64,000 nucleotides of DNA, taken from the NCBI GenBank assembly GCA_010093605.1, contig MU004188.1, positions 692,341 to 756,340 of the forward strand, written 5' to 3'. Positions 54,760 to 64,000 of this stretch are shown here, one piece after another. Each line of letters begins with the position of its first letter. The stretch's first letter is position 1. This DNA is from Lophium mytilinum. Taxonomy: Eukaryota > Ascomycota > Dothideomycetes > Mytilinidiales > Mytilinidiaceae. Below the pieces are notes generated by a model. It was not told the origin of the DNA, did no database searches, and saw only the letters and a program-made list of their open reading frames with translations. The translations under genes were made by a program, and so were the position numbers.

Positions 54760-57700
54760 CTCTCTCAGATCTAGGAAAGTCAGCTTGACTGAAGTGGATG
54801 CATGGCTGCGTGAACGAGAATGAAGAGGTCCAAGATGAGGGCCATAGTTGCCGCCGGCCACAGACCAGCTTGCAGCCATGACGCGGTGAAAGGAGGTTGG
54901 CATAGTGAACGGATGACTTACCATTCAGCCTCGATCACCTCAGCAGCCCGATATCAGCCCTGTCAACCCTTAGCGAGTCTCCGGGGTGACAGATGCGGCG
55001 CGTGGATGATGCGCAGGCGTGAGATGAAGTGGTGAAACCTGGCCAGATGTACCCCCCGCCGTTGGTCGTTGATACGTCGAGGAGGGCCGGCCGTGCGCGT
55101 CACCTCCCGCGGCTACTGGGCTAGGCGTAGCAGACGGGCGGATATGAGGGCTATTTGGGGGGAGAAGGCGTGCGGGAGAGAAGGAGGCGTCTCGGAGATT
55201 TGTTGATTAGGCCCTGGAAAGTCAAAGAGACTACTGATACAAGAGCGGGCAGGCGGGCGGCTGCAGACGAGGACAGTGGAGACGAGATATAGAACAGATG
55301 AAGGAGTGACAGGGCGAATCCGGATGATATCTGAAGGAAAAGTCAGAGACTGGGCGGGAGCAGCAGCGCACGCCTCACGACGGCCAGCGGACTCTGTTTG
55401 TGTACCTAATGCGGAACAAGCAGGATGAATTGGCTGCTAACTTCAACGACGGCCTCCCATTCGCCTAATCTCAGCGGGTAGAGGTCAATTGGCCAATGAC
55501 AGCCTCTACAGACGAGGGCGCGGCGATTCTGGCACGTGGAGGCTAGCAGACGTCACTCATGAGGCGGCGATCGCGAGGAGGCTGGACAGTGACTTGGAGC
55601 TGGACCAGACAACGCATTGCGACGTGCGGGCTCTGGAGGGTGGTGACGAGGGCAACGGCGGATATAAAAAGGCGCGACGTTGGCAGGGCGGTGAGGGCGC
55701 GGTCAATGCTCCGTCGTCCTCCACGGCAGGCAGTGTCTCGGCGATGGGAGCCCAGCAGCAGAGCACAGGACGAGGTGCGGCCGTGTTGTGGTGAGGCCCG
55801 TGGTGGTGCCCGTGGTGGCCGAGGTCGCCTCGTTCTCGCGAACTTTTTTGGCGTGGTGGAGAGAAGCGAGCGACAGTCGGTCCGCGCGAAGAACAAGCAC
55901 CCAGCACAACTGCGCACAATGGAATTGGGAGAGGAAGAGAGGGAGGTTGGGAGAGAGAGGGCGACACGACTATGGCACTGCTGCAGCAGACGGGGGCTGT
56001 CCGGAGGTGCAGCGGGTCCTGCGTCAATATGCAGCTGCGAGCTACGTGTTCGTCGCGCTATGCCCGAACAGCGCACACGACTCTGACCAGCGCCACGAGA
56101 GCGCGACGGGCCCGGCCCTGGAGGGGTTCTAGAGGGGCGCAGGGCGTCATATCTGCCAGCTGGCACTGGGGCTGGGTGGGATCGCAGAGCGCGATGGCCG
56201 TGGTGGAGGCATGGCTGGGAGCCGTGGGAGTCGACGTGGGACAGACAACACCACGACCACAATGCTCCAGTGTGGGAGGCGTTCGCGTAGCTGCAGCACC
56301 TGGGCCAGCCCTGCTCGATTCCAGGGCGCGAACTGCTCGAGCTGGGCGCCGGAGATATGCAGGGCTGCTTGCCACGACACCCCTCGGTGGGGTCGAATAC
56401 CTGAGGGCCTTTGCTCTCACGAACCGTGGACCATTGCACCCTCCTCCTTCTCTCCCGACTCCAGCTTCAACACCTCGCCGGACCACACGATGCTCCCGAC
56501 GACAGGGACATGCCCGGCAGTCTGCTCGGGCGCTGTCGATATGCGGGCAAAGTATCACCAGCAACAGCCCGCAGCGGTTCGCATCGCTCTACTTTTTCAA
56601 TTGGCGGTGTAGCTCTCCTCCCATTGGCCGTCTCGTGCGTCTGCAGTTGGCCGCCAGTGTGCCAGCCTTGTGACTTTTCTCTTTCAACGTCCCTATCTCT
56701 CTCTATTTATGCCCACATTTAGACCAGTCTAGCCAGCGCGCCGCAGACCCCTCTACTGTCGTCATTCCGCATCTCAAACATTTTCCAAAATCCCCACCAT
56801 CCTCAACCCCACCATTGTCAAAATTATCCCTAGTACACGGCTACCTACTCACCATCTGCGCAACGGGCCAACTCAAACTCCTCAAACTCACCGCCGCCTG
56901 ATATTTCCCCCGCGAGAAGTTTGATGCGCCCCGTATCATGAGATCTGCCCATGATTATCACGCCAAGACGCAAACAACTTTACCCTCGAACCCTCATAGG
57001 TTCGCCGTCACCGACTTCCTCACCTCATCTGCAGCCCGTGAATAGTGCAGAACGCGAAACGAATACCACAGCAGAGGAGATAAATCGTTGCTGGAGCCCC
57101 GGAGGTAATGCCGGGAGGAATGGGTTTCACATCTCAACCCTCAAGCTTCAAGATCGAACTCTTGCTCAATTTCCCTTATCACTAACACCCAAACTAACCA
57201 CCGAACTCCGCCAAAGGCTGCACATTCCTCCGCCCCTCCACCACCGTGTCTCATCTCCGAAACACCCGCACCCACCCGCGCGCCGTCCTACGCAAGCCAC
57301 GCCCACCACGCGCTTGCAGTGCTGCACGTACGTCCAACCAACGTGGCTATCCAATACACCCGCTTACCCGCAGTGTTTGCAACCGCCATCGTAAGGCTGA
57401 TGCAGCTCCAACACCCAGCTTGCTACTAAATCGGGACACTCGTGCACGCTCTCCATCCTGGATCCCTAAACGAGGCAGCGCTGGGCAGGGCGTTGGACGA
57501 ATAGGTAGGCGTGGGAGGAGGGCACGACAGGAATGGGTCTGCAAGGAGGGTAGGGAAGGGTAATTGCTATGGCCGATGGGCGGCGAGTCGGCCAGTCGAG
57601 ACGGAGAAATGGCAGGGTGGGATGCTTTGGACGGTGAGTGATGAGTCGGAGGGAATATATAAATGGGATGGAGAGGGTGGAATGAGGTTATCAGAAGATC

Positions 57701-58057
57701 GTTTGTGGAATCAAGCTTCCAGCAATCTTCGAGCTTTCAAGTCATTTTTCTGGTCTTTTCAAAGTCATCTGTCTCCATCATCTGCTCTTCATACCTTGCC
57801 AGGATCGCTTTCGAGCATTAGTCTTAAAGAAGGACGTACAGCGTTGAAGTCGAGTAAGCTTACGCTAGTCTAGTAAGCCTTGCACTCTCTGGCCTATACC
57901 ACTCACCTACTAATATCTCACAGCTCTCGACGACCTTGGTCATCTGAACTTGTCAAACATCCTCGAACGCGACCGCGTGCCACAGTAGTCTCTACTCTCG
58001 TCCTCGTCCAGACACCATCCAGCTTCGGTTACTTACCCAAAGTACAACTCAATTACA
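54760..58057. other. 3.3-kb intergenic region, GC-rich, dense in overlapping ORFs
   Basis: Between the 14-3-3-like gene and the MC-like ORF at 58058. From about 55.4 to 56.7 kb the sequence is GC-rich and open in several frames on both strands at once (for example minus 55543-56439 and plus 55972-56673), which is typical of composition rather than coding. I find no conserved motif. Around 57650 a TATATAAATGG precedes the downstream ORF by about 400 bp. Confidence 0.45.
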
Positions 58058-58273
58058 ATGTGTCTCTACTACGCCCACACCCACCCTTGCGGTCACACAA
58101 CCACCGTCTTCGCCGCCTTCTGTGCCCCGGCCCAACTGATCCAGACGGCGTGTCCTGGGGGCCAAGGGGGTGAGATCTGGCAAAGCTTACGTATGGAGAA
58201 CCCTTGCGCCTCCTGCAAGCCCGACGGAGTGGATGTGAAGAAAGGAAAGAAAAAGATTGTAGCGAGGCGGTGA
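58058..58273 (+). CDS. Small MC-type protein with CGH motif
   Basis: A 71-codon ORF with an ATG after a C/A-rich leader. MCLYYAHTHPCGHTTTVFAA begins the protein, FCAPAQLIQTACPGG follows, and PCASCKPDG is a closing Cys pair. The tail is Lys-rich (KKGKKKIVARR). The layout M-C-x8-C-G-H ... C ... C ... C-x2-C resembles a widespread class of tiny fungal proteins with paired Cys/His and no known role. It shares the MC start and late CxxC with the 27-33 kb set, but spacing differs, so common origin is not shown. No signal peptide. Probably a small zinc-binding protein. Confidence 0.55.
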   Translation: MCLYYAHTHPCGHTTTVFAAFCAPAQLIQTACPGGQGGEIWQSLRMENPCASCKPDGVDVKKGKKKIVARR

Positions 58274-59714
58274 TGTGGACGAAGGGTTTCGAGCTTGGGA
58301 AAGTGGAGCTTTTTACTAGAGGTTTTGGGGCCTGTAGGGAGTCTGGGTATTTAAAGATGTTGAGATGGGTTGGTATGGGAGAACTGGAGGCTCGCCGAAT
58401 GGAGTTTTTTGGGTTTTAGACGGATCGGGTGATAGAAGATCGGTAGGTTGGTAGGGTGTTTTGGGTTTCGATATCTTGGGCTTTTAGTGTTTCTTGAGAC
58501 CGAGACTGGCCAGAACTAATGGGTGAGCTCTTGAGCTCCTCTCCTGTATTGATGTGGTTGGCGAGGTTTTGGCGACGAAGTCTGAATATTTCGGTTTGGT
58601 GGTGCTGAGGTTAAAGAAAACAGAATTAACATTTGATGCGGTTTTCATCTTGCAATACTCTCAGTGTCGCACAACTCAATGATCATGGACTGAAGAAGTG
58701 CGAAAGAGACGAGAAGCCAGGTATCGCTCGTTTCAAGACCTGAATTAGTAAGACTTTGGAGAGCACCTGTACCATACACCTGTCTACCGGTATTTGGAGT
58801 GCTACAACAACTTTTCGAACACCCCAAAGTTAATAGCTTTCCTCGCGCTAAAACCTTCAAACCCGTATTGAAGCACCCGAAGCAAAGGCATATGCATACA
58901 CACCTTCCGCGTTTACCCACCTCTTTTATATCCCGCGTGCTTGCTACCCTCACATAGGCGCATAACCCCTCAAATGGCACCCTGATGGCACATATTACCT
59001 CATGTATACCCCGCCATCAAATCCCAATGTTGTACCAATCACAGAAATGCAGATTGGGTTACATTTCGCTTTCGGATTCGTCTAATGGAGCCTAGATCCG
59101 GGGTCGCGTGAGGCGCCTGTCATTTCTGATCCTGGCGACCAGGGAAGGTCAAGGCGGGTGCTATGCTTAATTGGGCTTTGCTATCGACCTCCGTCTTCGG
59201 TTGCGTGTAGACTATAGCTGTTCTTCTGCCGTACAGTTGATTAATGGTGGGCTGGGAGGTTGACAAAAGCTGGCTGCCAAAGAGTTTAACGATAGAGAGC
59301 ACACAGCCGCACCCTGGAGACGGGGTTGACGCTTTTAAAGATGGAGGTTGAATGACGGAACGCCTCACGAGGAGCGAGAAAGCCGAGACTCTGTGGAAGC
59401 GACGCACTCCCAGGCCGCTGATTGGCGCGACCGTCGCTCAGATCTCGGATGGGTTGACCTCCGGGGTGGGCTCGGTAAGGCAGATTGAACAAGAGACGGG
59501 CACCGCGTGCGTGTAATGTAGAAAGCGCGCAGACATCGTACTTCTTCATCGCCATCACCTCCAATTCATCTTCTCCACCCTCTTCGAGACCTGCACCATA
59601 TTTGGCGATCCGGGGCAGTGTCAGCGGCCAGTCGGATTCACTTGTGGAGCGCCCGACGGCATCTCCCGCTCCGCCCGGCAAGTTCCCTGAACCAGGCCCG
59701 AAAGCAGCGACAGC
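58274..59714. other. Intergenic region upstream of the MFS transporter
   Basis: No gene, RNA or repeat recognised. The ORFs on the minus strand at 58645-59407 have no motif. Confidence 0.4.
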
Positions 59715-61655
59715 ATGCAGTATCACGCAGCCTCGGCCGACTCGAGGCCTGTCACCGGAGATGCCTCGTCGACTACGTCTAAATCGCCATGTGGACACCA
59801 CGCATTGAAGGACGAGAAGATTGAGCTTGGAGACTTCAAGGGCGACGCGAAGGAGCACGACACGCCCCCTTCGACCGGGACCCGGGACAAAACACCCACC
59901 GCGGCGCTCGATAATGAGAAGCCCAAAAAGGATGATGCCGTAGATACCACCACACGCACTCATTCTACCGACGAGACTGGCGCGGTCACCTCCGATGGTA
60001 CCAACAAAGCAACAGTAGAAAAGGGCGAGACTTTACCTGGAGACGAAGCGGTCGACGAGAGCCAATATCTGAAAGGGCTCCCTCTCGTTGTGCTAACCAT
60101 CGGTCTTTGCCTTTGCACCTTCGTAATCGCCCTCGACAACACCATTATCGCGACTGCTATACCGAGGATTACCACCGTCTTCAACTCCCTCGGCGATGTT
60201 GGCTGGTATGGCTCCTCCTACCTACTCACCACCTGCTCCCTGATGCCCTCCTTTGGTCGCGTATATACCTACTTCGACGTGAAATGGACATACCTCAGCG
60301 CTCTCCTCCTCTTCGAGATCGGCTCCATCATCTGCGCTGCGGCGACCTCTAGTGCCATGTTCATCGTGGGCCGCGCAATAGCAGGAGCAGGCGCCGCAGC
60401 TCTCTTCTCCGGTGGTATTACAATTGTAGGGTATTCCGTCGCCTTACGAAAGCGACCCATATATATCGCCGCACTGAGCAGCATGTTTGGGATTGCGTCG
60501 GTAGTGGGACCTTTACTCGGAGGTGCACTCACGGACAAGGCGTCATGGCGATGGTGCTTCTGGATAAATCTGCCTTTTGGCGCCGTCACCATAGTCGTGG
60601 TTGCTTTCTTCTTCAAGAGCCCGGAACGTCGTTTTGCAGATATGTCTCTCAAGCAGCGTATCCTCGAAATCGACCTGCTGGGCGCCGGATTCCTCATCTC
60701 AGCCGTCGTATGTCTGCTTTTAGCGCTACAATGGGGTGGGCAAAAGTATCCGTGGAGTGATAGCAAGATCTGGGGTTGCTTGTTAGGCTTCGGACTCCTT
60801 ACGATGGTGTTTATTGGCATCCAAGTCTACAGAGGCGAACGAGGTACGCTTCCACCTAGGATTCTGTTGCAGCGGACCGTTGGTATTGGAAGTCTGTTCT
60901 CAGCTTTGTTCAGCATGGGTCTCTACACGTAAGTGGCCTGACCCCTTCACTGGCAGAGAAGCCGTGGCTAATATCAATACAGTCATATCTTCTACCTCCC
61001 CTTCTACTTCCAAGCCTGCAAAGGTACTACCGCCGAAGGCTCCGGCATCCGTACAATCGCATACCTCGTCTCCAACACCCTTGCCGCCATCGTCGTTGGC
61101 GGCACTGTCACGAAGATCGGCTACTACACCCCATTCATGTGGATCGGCAGCGCTATCTTTTGCATCGGCGCTGGCCTGCTCTACACCCTCAAAGTCAACT
61201 CCCCGGCCGGCGTTTGGATCGGCTACCAAATCCTCGCGGGTGCGGGCTCGGGCATGGCTGTGCAGATCCCCTTCGTCGCCGTCCAGGTCGTAACGAGCGA
61301 GAAAGACATGCCCACAGGCAACGCTTGCGTCTTTTTCTTCAACAGTCTAGGCGGTGCCCTAGCGATCTCAATTGCTCAAAACATCTTCGTGAACACTTTA
61401 GCAGAGGACATCCCGGTGTACGCACCCGGCGTAGACCCAAAGATCGTGATTGGAGCCGGCGCAACCCATGTACGGGAGGTGATGGCGAAGTACGGCTGGA
61501 ACAATATGTTGGACGGGGTGCTGGAAGCCTACACCAAGGGCATCACGCGGGCCTTCCTGGTCGCCGTCGCAGCTGCTGTGATATCTTTCATCGTCAGTTT
61601 CGGCATGGAGTGGAAGAGTGTCAAGGGGAGAAAGATTGCGCCGGCGGCTGCATGA
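59715..61655 (+). CDS. MFS drug/toxin efflux transporter, DHA2 (14-TM) family
   Basis: Two exons (59715-60928 and 60983-61655, 54-nt intron) join in frame to 628 codons. The first 120 residues are hydrophilic and acidic. Transmembrane segments start at LPLVVLTIGLCLCTFVIALD. DHA2 hallmarks are LDNTIIATAIPRITTVFNSL, GDVGWYGSSYLLTTC, FIVGRAIAGAGAAALFSGG, GPLLGGALTDKASWRWCFWI and INLPFGAVTI. The second half ends with GAGSGMAVQIPFVAVQVV and EKDMPTGNACVFFFNSLGG. These are proton-driven exporters for toxins, drugs or amino acids; the substrate is unknown. It is not next to any biosynthetic gene. The nearest regulator, the AflR-type protein, is 33 kb away, so a functional link is not supported. Confidence 0.93.
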
Positions 61656-62136
61656 GCGGCTCTGCCTGTCATGCGTGAGGCGTTGTGCGGTTGAGAGATC
61701 CTGCCTTCACGGTATGAGCGATGCAAGCGGTGCTACGATTTTTCTTTTGCTGTTTCAATATCACCGGGAAAGGGTCCCACGGAACAGGGTTCCGAATATT
61801 GCATGGGTGGCGCTAGCATAATACTTTAATAGACTACACGGTCAGACAGATGGAGCAAATAAACGTTCAATCACTACCCAACCGATGCATACATATATCA
61901 TTCCGTAATCTACGACCCTAGAATACTCGACTTCGTAAGTAGCTTTACAGCAGCAAGCGAACCCCTATTACCCCGCAAGGAGTGAATTACGTTATTTCCA
62001 GCAGCAGGCAAAACATTCCCTAACTAGCCGAGCTTCAGCCGAGCTTCCTCAGAAAGTTGAACAAGCAACGCACGGATCAAGAGCGAGAACTCGCTTAACA
62101 ATAAGAGCCCCACTTATTAATCTGGTGAATTTACTG
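61656..62136. other. Intergenic, MFS 3' region
   Basis: 3' UTR-like sequence of the MFS gene; nothing else seen. Confidence 0.4.
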
Positions 62137-62590
62137 CTCTGCCTTCCACGCTTTTCGAACGCGCCAAGACCTGCTCCCTTGATGGACTGCACGTAAGCGG
62201 CTTTGCCCGCAACTTTCAATCTGTGTCAGCCAGTCGCAGTCAGTTGTGCATCTGCGTCCCGCTCTGCGGATGGCAGATGCGGCGCTCCACACTTTTACGG
62301 CGGCCAAGACGTGCCGGTTCTGGAAGAGAACGGGTGGCAGATACAGTCTTCAACACTTCTGCGTTGGCCAAGACTTGCCGCTTCTGGGGGAGAGAGGGGG
62401 TAAAGGGGAGTCTTGTGAATGTGTATCCCGCTCTACGGATGGCAGATACGGCGCTCCACGCTTTTGCGAAGGCCAAGACTTGCCCCTTCTGGAAGACAGG
62501 GGGAAGCCAATCATGGATCTGTATCCCGCTCTACGGATGGTAGATTCGGTCTTCATCACAGGCCTAGACTGGCCGTTCCAAGATAAGGTG
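62137..62590 (+). repeat. Dispersed ~90-bp repeat, cluster B
   Basis: Four to five imperfect direct repeats. The best pair starts CCCGCTCTRCGGATGGCAGA (near 62257 and 62428), continues CGGCGCTCCACRCTTTT and ends GGCCAAGAC-TGCC-TTCTGGAAGA. A diverged copy with GGGTGGCAGATACAGTC starts near 62331, and a fourth CCCGCTCTACGGATGGTAGA near 62524. A first partial copy is at 62137 (CTTCCACGCTTTTCGAACGC, then GCCAAGACCTGC). The same monomer occurs inverted at 51.87-52.20 kb. No coding pattern; overlapping ORFs in three frames follow from the repetition. Confidence 0.7.
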
Positions 62591-63206
62591 ATGCTGCGAG
62601 AATCTACCATCACTTCAATCGCTGCATGAATCTGTGGCTCCTATACCGAGGCATAGATGTTTCTCTTATACATCTCGTTCGTTTACGACAGTCTCGACAA
62701 GTTCTTGGTTGTCTACGATTGTTGGAAATGTGCATGTGCCGTATCTGTGACTTGGACCACGGGCCAAATGTTCTTCTACCTTTGGCCTTCCCACTCTCCA
62801 GGTTGCTTGAACATAATGTAGAACATAATGTAGAATTACTTGAATCCGTGGTTGCTGATTTCGGACTTCCTTTTCTCGAGGATTCGCATACTCTTGCTAT
62901 GGTGGTGTACTCTTGTCTTGCAACGCTTAGGGTTCTACAAAGGTATAAAAACGCGCTAAACGCCCAGTTTGGCAAGAGTTCAACAGCTCTCCGTGCCACC
63001 CACTTTTGACCGCTCTGGAAGACAGCCTCATGCTCAGCGAATGCTAGGGATGTTCAAATTTGTTCTGATTCGAGCTCACTGGGATCTGACGTCTTCTCGG
63101 TTTCTTTGGTATGCTATCAAGAATCCCTTCTCACTCACATCGCCCCCACAATCTCCATCACCCTCACATGCCCCCTCCATCACCCAGCCGGCTTCGGCCG
63201 ATGCGC
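62591..63206. other. Intergenic region
   Basis: Only unremarkable ORFs on both strands, none with a recognised motif. Confidence 0.35.
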
Positions 63207-63590
63207 CAGCGTGAACATCGGGCCTTGCGCCTCTTTCTCCTTGCCTTTGCCCATCGCAGTAGAAGGTTGGGATACGGTTTTCTGAGCAATATAGTCGGTG
63301 ACGACTTTTGCCGTGCTCTGGTACTGCGCGCTCTCCGGCCCGAAAGTCGCGAGAGTGTTGCGGAGAGAGGATTGGAGCTGTGGGGAGTTTTGAGTCGGGG
63401 TTGAGGGGGGGAGGCGCGTAGAGAGTTTGAGAGACGGGGGAAGGATGAAATTGAGTGAATCGATATGAATGAAAGATAGTAATTGGAGGCAAGGGGGGAA
63501 AAGATTGGGAGAATGAGATGTGGATGATGCTGAAAGTGGGACATGAGTAGGTCAGGATACGTACGGAGGCGAGGATGCGGGCGGTCTCCG
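63207..63590 (-). CDS. Small conserved-looking gene, 5' end missing or disrupted
   Basis: On the minus strand a short exon CPETARILAS is followed by a GTACGT donor (about 63563). A CCCCACAG acceptor near 63388 opens the frame LQSSLRNTLATFGPESAQYQ, STAKVVTDYIAQK, and MFTLAHRPKPAG, ending in TGA at about 63207. The joined reading ETARILASLQSSLRNTLATF is a smooth amphipathic helix, which supports the splice. Two other frames are also open over this stretch, but their translations are low-complexity. Upstream of GACPETA the frame meets a TGA within a few codons, and AT-rich repeat-like DNA begins about 50 bp away. I do not recognise the family. Confidence 0.4.
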
Positions 63591-63619
63591 GGCAGGCCCC
63601 TCAAAAAGGCCCCTTCGTC

Positions 63620-64000
63620 ACGTGCCCATATAAGCGAATTTTGTGAACATCATAAAACTCACAGGCCTACACTTAGTACTAAAGAATCAATAAATCTATC
63701 TATCGCGTTGCAGCCTTATTAAATACCATCGGATTATTACTTTTGCGAGCGCGCTTTTGTGCCTAGGGCTAGGCCTAGTAGGACCCTCACCAAATTCGAC
63801 GCTAATATTAATTATATCACATTCCTTGGTAATAGAGATGACGGGGCCATCACGCACAGCACGCTGGAAGGGGATCCGCACCATATTTTGCAGCAGATCC
63901 CGCCTGTTCTAGCTGCTCCGCGTGTAAAAGATATAGGGAAACCACCTGTAGTGCAGATTCGAAGCGCCCGGCATTATCCTAGGTTATATATCGGCTTGGT
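63620..64000. mobile_element. AT-rich repeat-like DNA at the right edge
   Basis: Base composition changes sharply at about 63,640 to AT-rich sequence with TA-rich words (AATAAATCTATCTATC, TAATATTAATTATATC). A minus ORF at 63696-63884 includes GPVISITKECDIINISVEFG, and adjoining frames contain further fragments. This looks like the edge of a degraded transposon or RIP-affected repeat. No terminal repeat or transposase motif can be shown inside the window. Confidence 0.35.

Overview
The window is nuclear DNA of a filamentous ascomycete. Genes carry short GT-AG introns (mostly 47-60 nt) with CTAAC-type branch points, and the gene set is typical of Pezizomycotina (grg-1/ccg-1, MOB2, an AflR-type Zn2Cys6 regulator, a GPI-anchored Cu-only SOD, a NADAR protein). 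A class such as Dothideomycetes is only a guess. The window starts inside an intron of TIM44.

Region 1 (1-17 kb) is gene-dense core genome. It holds TIM44, mitoribosomal uS11m, a PPPDE/DeSI protease, the OLA1/YchF ATPase, Tma20/MCT-1, the co-chaperone Sgt2, the Paf1-complex subunit Leo1, a MOB2 kinase activator, ARF1 and a CorA-like membrane protein. Most exon structures were worked out base by base and close in frame.

Region 2 (17-46.5 kb) is sparse and broken. Intact genes are a small RING protein, an AflR-type transcription factor, grg-1, small 'MC' cysteine-rich proteins (three in a 0.8-kb tandem array, one 4 kb away), a secreted SGNH hydrolase and a Cu-only SOD. Between them are relics: a multiply broken ankyrin gene, a frameshifted ORF at 29.8-30.5 kb, a possible HET fragment, a Ty1/Copia reverse-transcriptase scrap, and a spliced ORF that runs into an interstitial telomeric (TTAGGG) tract.

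Region 3 (46.5-64 kb) has a NADAR protein, a CLC chloride channel/antiporter, a 14-3-3-like protein, another small MC protein and a 14-TM MFS (DHA2) transporter. Between NADAR and CLC is the most unusual object in the window. It is an array of five related units of about 240-270 bp, each with a TATA-like element, an A-box-like and a B-box-like motif, a long hairpin, a UUCG-capped hairpin and T-runs. Stem changes keep pairing across units, so it looks like a family of structured, possibly Pol III-transcribed, non-coding RNAs. A separate repeat of about 90 bp occurs in short clusters at 51.9-52.2 kb and, inverted, at 62.1-62.6 kb. The right edge is AT-rich repeat-like DNA next to a small gene that may have lost its 5' end.
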